Source: a virus. From it: a stretch of DNA of 35,994 nt. A program made the translations under genes and the position numbers. The notes beneath the pieces are model-generated. The model saw only the letters and a program-made list of their open reading frames with translations, did no database searches and was not told the origin of the DNA. Positions 17,101-24,046 of this stretch are shown here, piece after piece. Location of the stretch: the IMG/VR virus record IMGVR_UViG_3300027849_000027, positions 1-35,994 of that record; one strand, 5' to 3'. How positions within the stretch are numbered: position 1 is the first letter of the stretch; each line of letters begins with the position of its first letter.

Positions 17101-19557
17101 ACTGTCCGTGCTACACGCATGACATTTGATTTAGAAAGTGTTAGTATTGCTGGAACATATTACGAAGATACAATGTTAGGTAAAACTAGCTTTAAGATTG
17201 GCAAGGTTAATCTAACAGGTTCTCTTGATGGAGTTAATGATCTATTTGAATTAATTAACCGTGAAGTTCTTTTAGGTAACAGGACCTACAAAATTACAAG
17301 CGTAGATGATAGAAATGCTCTTTACGATGTAATTTTTGTTGATCAAACTATTGCTCCTTCACTTAATCTTATTCCTAGTAGAACTGCAATAGTAGGTCAA
17401 GACAACATGTTTGTTACTAGACTTACAGAAGTACAAAAAGAAAAATATAATAAAAGATTTTTAAGATTTACTGAGTCAGAGAAATATCAAATACAGAGTA
17501 TTACTCCGTATATTGAATATGAAATTACTCAAGTATCTCCTGGCAATGACGAAATGTATCCTGTAGGCATTCCAATGGATATAACTCTTAATGCTAACTA
17601 TTATGTAGGTGACATGATTGAAAATACTACAGCTACAGGTGGTAATGGATATATCTACAAATGTACAACAGCACACACAGTAACTAGTGCAGGATCAGAT
17701 ATTGGCGGAGTAACACAATTAGTATTTACTGCGTCTAACTGGACACAAATAGCAGAAACAATATCTGGTATGACACTAGCTGATAGAGTTATTGCTACTA
17801 AGCAAGTATTACAAAACAAGTACGGTGGTGTTGCTACAGTACAAGTATTAAACGAGCAAGCTACACGCTGGAGAATACATATTCCTAGCACAGCAACTAG
17901 CAGAATAGTTTCTAACATAAGAGCTCATTTTGCAAATTCTGGAGATAGCACAGCAATGTCCGTTACCCTTCTTAGAGACAACGAAGATAGGATTGGATTT
18001 GATGTAAACTTAACTAGACAACTTACGCAGGGTAATAACTATGGTATTGGGCTGTTTAGAGGCGACGGATTCTCAGAAGATATTATTGTTGCTAATACTA
18101 AAGACATTCCGAGTACTGTTAAGACGTTTACAATAAAAGTTATAGGCGAAATTGATAGTGCTATAAAATGGGTTACTCCAGCAAGCTTAGGTACTATTCC
18201 TGCGAACTATATTAGTACGTTACTAATTCAAGCTCAAACTACTGTTCCTGATACTAGAATGATGTATTCTATTAAATTAGGTAAACTTCCATATGGTATG
18301 ACTTTAGACATTAACGGAGAAATTCTGGGAAATGCACAACAGTTTGGTACGCCTGCGGACAAGGGCCTTACTACGTTTGAAACAAAGTCAGTTATGTGGG
18401 ACGGCGTTCTTCCTGGTGATACTACGTTTGATAGAAAGTATAAGTTTACTGTTGAAGCAAAAGATAGATTTGGATATACAGCTATTGAGCAGGAATTTGA
18501 TCTTACTGTAAGTGATGTCGATACTAAAAAGTATACAGACATATACATGAGACCAATGTTGCCTAGTGCTGAAAGAACATTATATGCTAACTTTATCTCA
18601 GATAGAAATATATTTGAACCTGATAAAATTTATAGAGCAAACGATCCAACATTTGGATTACAAAGAAACTTAGACATGCTAGTATATGCAGGCATTGAAG
18701 CTAAGAAGATAGAAAATTTTGTTGCAGCGTCTGCTAAGAATCATAAGCGTAAGAAGTACATATTAGGTGACTTTAAAACAGCAAAGGCAACTACAGGAAT
18801 AGGTGCAACTGCTAAAGACGTATACGAAGTAGTATATATAGAAGTTATTGATCCTGCCAATGCTAAACTTGGTAGAACAAAAACTAACTTTGAAATAACT
18901 ACAAAAAGTGAAATTACTGTTGATAGTATAGCATATAGTCCTAAAGATGATGAGCAACGTATTAATTCAGGATATGACGCTTTACCTGTGTACACTAGAG
19001 GTGTAACTAAGTTTATATTTGAAGAACTAGAAGATACACTAATTGTACAGACTAGAGATAGTAGCGATAGTAGCGAAAATCAATTTGTTGATGCAGATAA
19101 TAACGACTTTACTATAGAACTAAAAGACGGAACTGATGTTACAGTTACACTTCAGTTAACAGATGCAGAGTCACAACGTTTTAGACCAGTAACTAATACC
19201 ATTAAAACTGATAGCAATGCAGTCAGAGTTAGTCAAGGACTAGACAATATTAGATACATATCTAGTATAGACAACATGAGAAGTAATATTAAAGCTATTG
19301 GTGGTAATGAAAGAACATATTTGCCGCTTTGGATGCGTACTCCGCAAGCAGGGTTTCAAGAATTAGATTATGTAACAGCTATACCAATTTGTTATTGTAA
19401 GCCCGGAACAAGTGCAGATATACTTAGAAACATTGTTAATAATGGGTTTGATACAAAAACAATTACCTTTGATATTGATAGGTATATTGTAAAATCAACC
19501 GAAAACACCACGGATGAGAAATATATCTTGTTCGCAAATTACCAGTATAACGTCTAA
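14146..19557 (+). CDS. Large tail-associated protein: alpha/beta-hydrolase, YHYH domain and Ig-like repeats
   Basis: An 1803-residue protein. Residues ~25-270 form an alpha/beta-hydrolase of the PHB-depolymerase/feruloyl-esterase type. It shows an oxyanion motif (LLHGSGSNG), nucleophile Ser120 in GFSNGAG, probable Asp194 in HGLSDTQFPY and His264 in PEGHEV, a complete triad. Residues ~300-500 hold a YHYH domain (SYHYHDG at 439-445, then VGYCFDGYPIYGPYGY). Four segments of He_PIG/Ig type follow near residues 675, 779, 956 and 1381 (for example LPPGITMSEGGLLSGI). The C-terminal half has further beta-rich sequence that I cannot assign. With late promoter, ribosome binding site and fibre neighbours, it is likely a virion tail protein that de-esterifies or cleaves a host-surface or polyester substrate. 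The substrate is unknown, and no signal peptide is present. Confidence 0.85.
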   Translation: MAKLQTNTTISITKTWFQQANGFTYPISVRVPNLASLSGKRIPVTILLHGSGSNGQATLSNWDSILPDHILIAPTGYLNQWNVAHEETKAPDVSFLQDLCTQLKTYENVDGNKIRILGFSNGAGLANRAYISLDEPGVDQIVAIASTFGSMMYRSGNFYIPVNEQSTGVNISNFPTIKIPFKPRKFINFHGLSDTQFPYVGGVHNFGYTFISAQASAFAVAKGQGYTGSQIADNLGVADIGGTFRYTYDTPFGDVLQYKYPEGHEVTVSIKTLVSNNFAFVHQNQPDSPSAISTVAWNASQLNVSDPEGTYPSSTTFAFDGQVITATSNGDPYPALAGHGMTNTGVRLFGHNPNVIQSQAYSYRIKNRAGENTSNPQATELGAQGIFANGVVAFNPSAGFGILPGSTVYPPIGFNYNAVHLQSAYGVDGAGGHPQSNGSYHYHDGSFLYSGWNTNKMYAANAYFNQTDFNGDKYRHIDGHSKIVGYCFDGYPIYGPYGYATGTDNNSAVIQMSSSYIVLPNDDHRPGDFKFDRTIEVDGVGTVTLTAGSFLQDFEYRETKGTLDRYNGRYVKTPDFPNGTYAYFLTFEGTTADIGIASVKSSYPYIFGTETKQNRKLVPATVDQVTLDAALVQSALWNVATGTRLTNLIERSVVDISLPMANGVTPTLKLISGSLPTGTRIEGTSIVGTVYEVAYDTVFTAVLRASYNGLWEDRTIEFAVSGPDDPVWGTSAGALPVGPNSVFYVLDSALINFQLAATDTDIAAGDELTYFIADGDGMLPPGITMSEGGLLSGITDPLLSLDKRFESGGYDTENYATLPLDYGVTPSNGFSSFFYDRETYDYNEPTVNPRKLNRYYPFAVTVTDGESFVKREFQIYVVGDDFLKADNTLMSASTGIFKSSATNVRKPVWITPGALGYRRANNYQTIYLDIVDNSTLEGKLYYTLESTNDDGTKSIAPPGLKLDGSSGELVGNIPYQAAITQDYKFTVRATRMTFDLESVSIAGTYYEDTMLGKTSFKIGKVNLTGSLDGVNDLFELINREVLLGNRTYKITSVDDRNALYDVIFVDQTIAPSLNLIPSRTAIVGQDNMFVTRLTEVQKEKYNKRFLRFTESEKYQIQSITPYIEYEITQVSPGNDEMYPVGIPMDITLNANYYVGDMIENTTATGGNGYIYKCTTAHTVTSAGSDIGGVTQLVFTASNWTQIAETISGMTLADRVIATKQVLQNKYGGVATVQVLNEQATRWRIHIPSTATSRIVSNIRAHFANSGDSTAMSVTLLRDNEDRIGFDVNLTRQLTQGNNYGIGLFRGDGFSEDIIVANTKDIPSTVKTFTIKVIGEIDSAIKWVTPASLGTIPANYISTLLIQAQTTVPDTRMMYSIKLGKLPYGMTLDINGEILGNAQQFGTPADKGLTTFETKSVMWDGVLPGDTTFDRKYKFTVEAKDRFGYTAIEQEFDLTVSDVDTKKYTDIYMRPMLPSAERTLYANFISDRNIFEPDKIYRANDPTFGLQRNLDMLVYAGIEAKKIENFVAASAKNHKRKKYILGDFKTAKATTGIGATAKDVYEVVYIEVIDPANAKLGRTKTNFEITTKSEITVDSIAYSPKDDEQRINSGYDALPVYTRGVTKFIFEELEDTLIVQTRDSSDSSENQFVDADNNDFTIELKDGTDVTVTLQLTDAESQRFRPVTNTIKTDSNAVRVSQGLDNIRYISSIDNMRSNIKAIGGNERTYLPLWMRTPQAGFQELDYVTAIPICYCKPGTSADILRNIVNNGFDTKTITFDIDRYIVKSTENTTDEKYILFANYQYNV

Positions 19558-19561
19558 CAGC

Positions 19562-19569
19562 GATAAATA
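19562..19569 (+). promoter_or_regulatory. Putative T4-type late promoter GATAAATA
   Basis: GATAAATA lies in the 31-bp gap between the 1803-aa gene and the ATG at 19589. GAGGAA at 19578-19583 follows, consistent with transcription starting near 19575. Confidence 0.75.
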
Positions 19570-19588
19570 ATACAGTAGAGGAAATAAA

Positions 19589-20176
19589 ATGGCCAGTAAT
19601 ATTATAAGTGACACAATTGATGCAGCATACCCAATTGCAGGTGTTGACAACGACACGCAAGGATTTCGTGATAACTTTACAGTTATTAAGACAGGGTTAT
19701 CAACAGCAACATCAGAAATATCAACATTGCAAAGTTCAACAGCAAAGCTGAACGCATCAAATGATTTTAATGGTACTAACATTGCAGATGCAAATATACA
19801 AGTACAAACTTCGCAATATCATAACGTAGGTACAGTAGTTGCTGGACTTAACATTAGTTTCCTTAACGGACATTACCAAAGCATTACAACAAACCTTCCA
19901 GTAGCTACAACATCTATTGCATTTAACTTATCAGACTGGCCAGCAAGAACTATGTATGCTGAAATGACTGTTAGCTTTTTAGGCAATGATACAGCAAAAA
20001 CAGCTACATTTACAGTAGCAGGCGGCGGAAGTATTAAATATGATACAAACTATCCAAAAGTATCTAATGTGCCTACACTAACACTAGACAGTTCAACTAA
20101 CCCATTACTTGTTAAGTTTTGGACTTATAACTCAGGTACAACAGTGTTTGCACAATACTTAGGTCAGTACACTTAA
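19589..20176 (+). CDS. Virion structural protein (fibre/adaptor-like)
   Basis: A 195-residue protein. Its N-terminus (AYPIAGVDNDTQGFRDNFTV) is another version of the 'xxGxDNxxxGFRDNF' adaptor seen in marine T4-like phage structural proteins. A short helical or coiled segment follows (ATSEISTLQSSTAKLNAS), then a beta-rich C-terminal half. It has a late promoter and GAGGAA ribosome binding site and ends the late tail block before the early-type genes. No catalytic motif is visible. A structural role is supported by motif and context; exact function unknown. Confidence 0.7.
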   Translation: MASNIISDTIDAAYPIAGVDNDTQGFRDNFTVIKTGLSTATSEISTLQSSTAKLNASNDFNGTNIADANIQVQTSQYHNVGTVVAGLNISFLNGHYQSITTNLPVATTSIAFNLSDWPARTMYAEMTVSFLGNDTAKTATFTVAGGGSIKYDTNYPKVSNVPTLTLDSSTNPLLVKFWTYNSGTTVFAQYLGQYT

Positions 20177-20178
20177 AA

Positions 20179-20418
20179 ATGATTAATCCATTAATAGATA
20201 ACCTAGATGGATTTACACTACAAGAGTTAGACCAAAAAGTATCTGACTTACAACGTAAGTACTTTATGACTCCCAATCCTCAGGTGCAAGCACAAATTGC
20301 AAATGTTCTTGATATCTATAGGCTCGAACAGCAAGACCGCAGAGTAAAAGAGATGATGCGCCAACAAAATGACGAAAATGGCGAGAATTCACTTGACAAA
20401 TTGATTAATATCAGTTAA
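20179..20418 (+). CDS. Small conserved phage protein of unknown function
   Basis: A 79-residue, mostly helical, charged protein (NPLIDNLDGFTLQELDQKV near the start, RLEQQDRRVKEMMRQQN later). It starts two bases after the preceding stop and has no clear ribosome binding site, so translation is probably coupled to the gene before it. The N-terminal pattern resembles small conserved proteins of T4-like marine phages, whose function I do not know. The coding end overlaps a candidate sigma-70 promoter for the next gene. Confidence 0.65.
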   Translation: MINPLIDNLDGFTLQELDQKVSDLQRKYFMTPNPQVQAQIANVLDIYRLEQQDRRVKEMMRQQNDENGENSLDKLINIS

Positions 20419-20421
20419 ACT
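20393..20421 (+). promoter_or_regulatory. Putative early promoter TTGACA-N17-TAAACT
   Basis: TTGACA at 20393-20398 is followed after exactly 17 bases by TAAACT at 20416-20421. The same -35, spacing and -10 recur at 23026-23054. The expected transcription start (~20428) coincides with the ATG of the next gene, which has no ribosome binding site, so a leaderless mRNA is possible. Unproven. Confidence 0.55.
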
Positions 20422-20427
20422 ATATAC

Positions 20428-20949
20428 ATGCTTATGAAAACAGACGAACTAGGTATTCCACGATTCTCTAATAGAGATCTTGTTGATATGATCTATACAG
20501 GTAATATCAACAAGTGTCATGTAGTTCTATGTGACGAAAGTGACGATATTAATTTGTTTAATAAAGCAGCTCAAGAGCAAGGGTTAGACAAACTAACCAC
20601 ATATATCCCAATTGATGTAGAGCAAAAAGACTTTGACAGTGCGTTACAGTCAGAATGGTTTATGCCTGATGAATATAAAAACATGGATATCTATTCTTAC
20701 TTAGAACAGAAATGTCAAACAAATCCATCAGTAGCTAGACTAGACGAAGAATTCATAGAGTATGATAATCGAAACATGTTAGACTTGTTACGTTATATGG
20801 TATATCTAGTCGACTTTATGCGAGAGAATGATATTGTTTGGGGTGTAGGTCGAGGATCAAGTGTAGCAAGCTATATTTTGTTTTTAATTGGCGTACATAA
20901 AGTAAACTCGATCCAGTATGGCCTGGACTATAAGGAGTTCTTGAGATAA
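20428..20949 (+). CDS. DNA polymerase III alpha-subunit-like fragment lacking the catalytic palm
   Basis: A 173-residue protein. Residues ~120-173 match the segment of bacterial DnaE/PolC-type replicases just before the first catalytic motif: LLRYMVYLVDFMRENDI, then GVGRGSSVASYILFLIGV (139-156), then QYGLDYKEFLR at the very end. In cellular enzymes the conserved GRGS segment is followed by the catalytic Asp residues, but this protein stops right before them. It therefore cannot polymerise DNA by the known mechanism. It could bind DNA, the clamp loader or the host replicase, perhaps as a decoy or recruitment factor; these are inferences. The start at 20428 (MLMKTD) or 20434 (MKTD) is not decided by a ribosome binding site. 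Early-type promoter upstream. Confidence 0.75.
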   Translation: MLMKTDELGIPRFSNRDLVDMIYTGNINKCHVVLCDESDDINLFNKAAQEQGLDKLTTYIPIDVEQKDFDSALQSEWFMPDEYKNMDIYSYLEQKCQTNPSVARLDEEFIEYDNRNMLDLLRYMVYLVDFMRENDIVWGVGRGSSVASYILFLIGVHKVNSIQYGLDYKEFLR

Positions 20950-20976
20950 GTATGTATATAACAAAAGGAGACAAAT

Positions 20977-21399
20977 ATGTCAAAAGTATCAGCAGGTAAG
21001 AAGCAACACAGAAGTTTACGAGGAAAGCCAGTAGATATGGCTCTTCTTCAAAAGCGTAACGAACTTACTCCAGCAGTAGGTAATGCTCGTGTAAATGCAC
21101 GTGGCGACGAACTTGGACCAGGTGGAACAATTATTCGTAAAAGAGAAGATATTGTCGATGAGCATTATCAACAAGCAGGCCAATCTGTACACTCAGCACC
21201 AGTTAATCCGGTAGCCGATACACCAGTAGTAGCTGAAGCTACGCCAGTAGTTGAAAAAGCAACTAGAAAAGTAAAAGTTAAAGCAGATCCAGTAGCGGCA
21301 GAATTAACATCAGAAGAAGCTGAAATTATGGCAGAAGCTGATGCTGACGATAAATGGATTGAAGACGAATCCGGAAACTTTGTACAAAAAGGAAGCTAA
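20977..21399 (+). CDS. Hypothetical phage protein, basic N-terminus and acidic Ala/Val-rich C-terminus
   Basis: A 140-residue protein with a strong ribosome binding site (AAGGAG at 20965-20970, 6 nt from ATG). The first ~60 residues are basic and compact (SKVSAGKKQHRSLRGKPVDM). The middle is a flexible Val/Ala/Pro-rich linker (PVNPVADTPVVAEATPVV), and the end is acidic (SEEAEIMAEADADDKWIEDE). No enzyme motif, membrane segment or signal peptide. The layout suits a small scaffold or nucleic-acid-associated protein, but I do not recognise the family. It precedes the GroES-like gene by two bases, so the two are probably co-translated. Confidence 0.65.
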   Translation: MSKVSAGKKQHRSLRGKPVDMALLQKRNELTPAVGNARVNARGDELGPGGTIIRKREDIVDEHYQQAGQSVHSAPVNPVADTPVVAEATPVVEKATRKVKVKADPVAAELTSEEAEIMAEADADDKWIEDESGNFVQKGS

Positions 21400-21401
21400 G
21401 A

Positions 21402-21812
21402 ATGGCTCAGAACTATTCCGCAATCAAAGGCACTCCACGTGCTATTGGTGAACAAGTACTAGTAACTGAAATGCACTTTGGTGAACAAACAACTGCTGCA
21501 GGTTTAATTATTAGCAGTGACGATGGTGACACTAGAGGAATTTATCCACGTTGGGGTAAAGTATATTCTAAAGGTCCAGACAACAAAGACGACTATGAAG
21601 TAGGTGACTGGATTTTAGTTTCGCATGGTCGTTGGACTCGAGGTCTTAAACTTGAAACTGAAGCTGATGGCGAAATTGAAATTAGAAAAGCTGAGCTAGA
21701 AAGTATTCTAGCATACAGCAAAGAAAAACCGAATGGTATCCATATTGGCGCAGAGTTCACAGACGGAACACCGGCTACTATTGATCCATCATCTTTTATA
21801 ACCGGCGCTTAA
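21402..21812 (+). CDS. GroES-like co-chaperonin (gp31-type)
   Basis: A 136-residue protein with the Cpn10 beta-barrel pattern: IGEQVLVTEMHFGEQTTAAG (residues ~16-35) carries the barrel start and a mobile-loop equivalent (TTAAGLII in place of the GroES loop). WGKVYSKGP, then YEVGDWILVSHGRW (~66-79) and a C-terminal ESILAY strand follow. Co-chaperonins of this kind cap the host GroEL; T4 gp31 does this to fold the major capsid protein. It is longer than typical bacterial GroES (~95 aa) because of a C-terminal extension (~110-136). It lies between a small unknown protein and MazG in the early operon. Assignment is good from motifs; partner choice is inference. Confidence 0.85.
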   Translation: MAQNYSAIKGTPRAIGEQVLVTEMHFGEQTTAAGLIISSDDGDTRGIYPRWGKVYSKGPDNKDDYEVGDWILVSHGRWTRGLKLETEADGEIEIRKAELESILAYSKEKPNGIHIGAEFTDGTPATIDPSSFITGA

Positions 21813-21828
21813 CAGAAAGAGACCTTTC

Positions 21829-22239
21829 GTGACACAACTAGACTTGAATAAGTATAAAGAATTTGTAGACGCAGTAACTAGTGAAGAAAGTAAAAGCAAT
21901 GATGCTTTTAGTTCTCGTTGGAATAGCTTAGAAAATCAACGGCAAGCTGATATGCCTAGACTGCTAACAGCATGTTTAGGACTTAGTGCAGAAGCTGGCG
22001 AATTTACTGAAGTAGTAAAAAAGATTGTCTTTCAAGGAAAGCCACTAGACGAAGATAACATTTGGCACATGCAACGTGAGCTAGGTGATGTTATGTGGTA
22101 TTGGATGCAGGGTTGTATCGCACTAAAGATTGACCCAAATGAAGTTATCCAAATGAACATTGATAAACTAAAATCGCGATATCCGGGTGGTGACTTTGAT
22201 GCACATTACTCCGAAAATCGAAAAGACGGCGATTTATAA
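21829..22239 (+). CDS. mazG: MazG-like nucleotide pyrophosphohydrolase
   Basis: A 136-residue single-domain MazG-like protein starting at GTG (21829) after a weak purine-rich site. It has the two metal-binding pairs of the all-alpha NTP-PPase family: E55-AG-E58 (SAEAGEFTEVVKK) and E84-LG-D87 (QRELGDVMWYW). These enzymes hydrolyse (d)NTPs or related nucleotides to monophosphates and pyrophosphate. MazG is frequent in marine T4-like phages, where it has been linked to nucleotide pools or (p)ppGpp levels; its substrate here is not known. Neighbours in nucleotide and DNA metabolism support the role. A strong promoter lies just after it, so it may end an upstream transcript. Confidence 0.85.
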   Translation: MTQLDLNKYKEFVDAVTSEESKSNDAFSSRWNSLENQRQADMPRLLTACLGLSAEAGEFTEVVKKIVFQGKPLDEDNIWHMQRELGDVMWYWMQGCIALKIDPNEVIQMNIDKLKSRYPGGDFDAHYSENRKDGDL

Positions 22240-22248
22240 AAAAAACAC

Positions 22249-22277
22249 TTGACAATCTTCTCATTATGCGTTATAAT
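22249..22277 (+). promoter_or_regulatory. Perfect sigma-70 promoter TTGACA-N17-TATAAT
   Basis: TTGACA at 22249-22254 and TATAAT at 22272-22277 are separated by exactly 17 bases, a full match to the bacterial vegetative consensus. It lies in a 68-bp intergenic gap, with GAGGAG at 22297-22302 and ATG at 22308 downstream. Expected start is near 22284. It is likely a strong host-polymerase (early) promoter for the exonuclease-clamp loader-ferredoxin-thyX operon. Confidence 0.85.
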
Positions 22278-22307
22278 AGTATTATTACGTATTAATGAGG
22301 AGTTTGT

Positions 22308-22475
22308 ATGAGATTACCAACACAACTTAGCGGGCTAGGCACTACTGGATTAACTGGTATCGTGCTTATGACTCTGCATATCACCGGATACTTAACAGGA
22401 TGGGCATGGCCCTTGCTGTATGTAATGCTTATTATTTCAGGTATCGGCCAAGAAAATAGGAAGGGTTCTTCATGA
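22308..22475 (+). CDS. Small membrane protein (55 aa)
   Basis: A short gene directly behind the strongest promoter of the window, with ribosome binding site GAGGAG 5 nt from the ATG. The 55-residue product starts MRLPTQLSGLG and has two hydrophobic stretches: TTGLTGIVLMTLHITGYL (~12-29) and WAWPLLYVMLIISGIG (~32-47). A polar tail (QENRKGSS) follows. It probably sits in the inner membrane as a hairpin. The stop overlaps the next gene's ATG (ATGA). No family recognised; its position at the head of an early operon would fit a host-takeover or membrane-associated replication factor, which is speculation. Confidence 0.7.
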   Translation: MRLPTQLSGLGTTGLTGIVLMTLHITGYLTGWAWPLLYVMLIISGIGQENRKGSS

Positions 22476-23008
22476 CTACACATGCAATGATCGATCTAGA
22501 AACACTAGATACAAAGCCTACTTGTCAAATTTTAAGTATGGGTTGTGTGAAGTTTAATGCTTTAAATGACAGTGAACCGCACAGTGAGCTATACATTAAG
22601 CCTGATATTGATCAGCAAGATAAGTTAGGTCGTACTACAAGCGATAGCACCATTGAATGGTGGGGCAAACAAGACCCTAAAGCAATGGAAGAAGCATTCT
22701 CCGAAAACGGACGAATGAATCTAGATATGATGTTAGATCAACTTACTAAATGGTTAGTTGGTGTTGATGTTATTTGGGGACACGGTTACGGGTTTGACAT
22801 TACTATTTTAGAAGACCTTTATCGAAACTGTGAACGCCCTATTCCATGGCAGTTTTGGCAAATCAAAGATAGCCGAACATTGCTTAGTGCATGCAAAGTA
22901 GACCCACGTAAGGCAATGCAAAGCGATTTACACAATGCTCTTGCAGATGCTTATTTTCAAGCAAAGAGTGTGCAAGTAGCATACAAGGAACTAGGTATTT
23001 TAAGATGA
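22472..23008 (+). CDS. DEDDh 3'-5' exonuclease (DexA / Rv2179c-like)
   Basis: A 178-residue protein with all motifs of a DEDDh exonuclease. Motif I is Asp8-x-Glu10 (MIDLETLD), motif II is Asp109 (GHGYGFDITIL), and motif III is His154-x4-Asp159 (DLHNALADAYFQA). A short motif SDSTIEWWGKQ (57-67) is typical of the Rv2179c/T4 DexA-like branch. The family degrades nucleic acid 3'-5'; T4 DexA acts on DNA, while Rv2179c acts on RNA overhangs, so DNA or RNA specificity is not decided here. The gene overlaps its predecessor and its successor by four bases each (ATGA), making a coupled set. Length fits the minimal exonuclease domain. Confidence 0.85.
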   Translation: MTTHAMIDLETLDTKPTCQILSMGCVKFNALNDSEPHSELYIKPDIDQQDKLGRTTSDSTIEWWGKQDPKAMEEAFSENGRMNLDMMLDQLTKWLVGVDVIWGHGYGFDITILEDLYRNCERPIPWQFWQIKDSRTLLSACKVDPRKAMQSDLHNALADAYFQAKSVQVAYKELGILR

Positions 23009-23196
23009 CACATGCTACAAGACGATTGACAAATAATGTTAAACGTGTTAAACTAAGTGATATGTTAGATGATGATAGCGACATCATGAACGAACTAGCA
23101 GTCAAATTTGAACAACAATACGGAGAAGAACTTGAAAGAATTATGGGTAGAAAAGTATCGTCCGAAAACAGTACAAGGGTACGTGTTTCGAGATGA
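23005..23196 (+). CDS. Small hypothetical protein overlapping the clamp-loader gene
   Basis: A 63-residue charged protein starting by ATGA overlap with the exonuclease stop. An alternative in-frame ATG at 23062 would give 44 residues (start MLDDDSDIMNELAV) and would be the first codon of a transcript from the promoter at 23026-23054. The middle is helical and acidic (DDDSDIMNELAVKFEQQYGE). The last 65 bases are shared with the clamp-loader gene in another frame, an unusually long overlap. I do not recognise it. The gene is plausible because of the tight junction and promoter, but it is less certain than its neighbours. Confidence 0.5.
   Translation: MTHATRRLTNNVKRVKLSDMLDDDSDIMNELAVKFEQQYGEELERIMGRKVSSENSTRVRVSR
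23026..23054 (+). promoter_or_regulatory. Putative early promoter TTGACA-N17-TAAACT (second copy)
   Basis: TTGACA at 23026-23031 and TAAACT at 23049-23054 are again 17 bases apart, matching 20393-20421 in both hexamers. Expected start near 23061-23062 falls on an in-frame ATG of the small gene at 23005. It could also raise transcription of the clamp-loader operon. It lies inside coding sequence, so support is motif-based only. Confidence 0.5.
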
Positions 23197-24046
23197 TGCA
23201 CAACGTAACCAAGTAAACACTTGGATTAAAGAAAAGACTATTCCGCATTTGTTGTTTAGTGGCGCCGCAGGTATTGGTAAGACAACACTTGCTAAACTAT
23301 TGTTTAACGAACTTGATCTTGAACCGTTAGACATTCTTGAAATTAACGCAAGCCGCACTAACAGTGTTGATGATGTGCGTGACAAGATTGTAAACTTTGT
23401 ACAAATGATTCCGTTTGGTGACTTTAAGGTTGTACTACTTGATGAGGCTGATTATTTGTCGCCTAACGCACAAGCCGCACTACGTGGTGTAATGGAAGAG
23501 TATCACACAACTGCACGTTTTATCTTAACGTGTAACTATCCTAACAGAATTATTCCTGCATTACACAGTCGTTGTCAAGGATTTCACATTGCTAAGATTG
23601 ACCAAACAGAGTTTACAGCAAGAGTAGCAGAGATTCTTATTACAGAAGGCGTTACTCCAGACTTGGACACGCTTGACACTTATGTTAAAGCAACGTATCC
23701 TGATTTGCGTAAATGTATTAATACAGTACAAATGAACTGCCAAGATAATAGTTTACTTAAACCTAACGAAGGTGACACAGGCGAAGCTGACTGGAAACTT
23801 GAAATGGTTGAGCTGTTTAAAGCAGGCAAGATTCAACAAGCACGTAAGCTACTTTGTGGTGCTGTGCGACCAGAAGAAATGGAAGAGATATTTCGCTGGC
23901 TTTATGATAACATTGAATTGTTTGGCAACGACGAACAACAAGACCAAGCAGTTTTAGTTATTAAGAAAGGCTTAGTGGATCATACATTAGTTGTAGATCC
24001 GGAGATTAACCTAGCAGCAACATTAATTAACCTAGCGAGAATCTAA
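23132..24046 (+). CDS. 44: Sliding-clamp loader ATPase (gp44 / RFC small-subunit type)
   Basis: A 304-residue AAA+ ATPase of the clamp-loader family. It starts with the RFC-type [13 protein letters not shown]. The Walker A motif is GAAGIGKTT (44-52), Walker B is VVLLDEADY (100-108) and the SRC motif is HSRC (145-148). A C-terminal helical collar follows. In T4, gp44 and gp62 load the gp45 clamp onto DNA. The start is decided by GGAG at 23122-23125, six bases before a TTG at 23132; an earlier TTG at 23108 has no ribosome binding site. No gp62 or gp45 gene follows; the next gene is a ferredoxin, overlapping by one base (TAATG). The product is a confident clamp-loader ATPase; its partner subunits lie elsewhere. 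Confidence 0.9.
   Translation: MKELWVEKYRPKTVQGYVFRDDAQRNQVNTWIKEKTIPHLLFSGAAGIGKTTLAKLLFNELDLEPLDILEINASRTNSVDDVRDKIVNFVQMIPFGDFKVVLLDEADYLSPNAQAALRGVMEEYHTTARFILTCNYPNRIIPALHSRCQGFHIAKIDQTEFTARVAEILITEGVTPDLDTLDTYVKATYPDLRKCINTVQMNCQDNSLLKPNEGDTGEADWKLEMVELFKAGKIQQARKLLCGAVRPEEMEEIFRWLYDNIELFGNDEQQDQAVLVIKKGLVDHTLVVDPEINLAATLINLARI

Noticed and set aside
23108-23131. Upstream TTG as start of the clamp-loader gene
   Set aside because: No ribosome binding site precedes it, whereas GGAG at 23122 fits the TTG at 23132 with six-base spacing.
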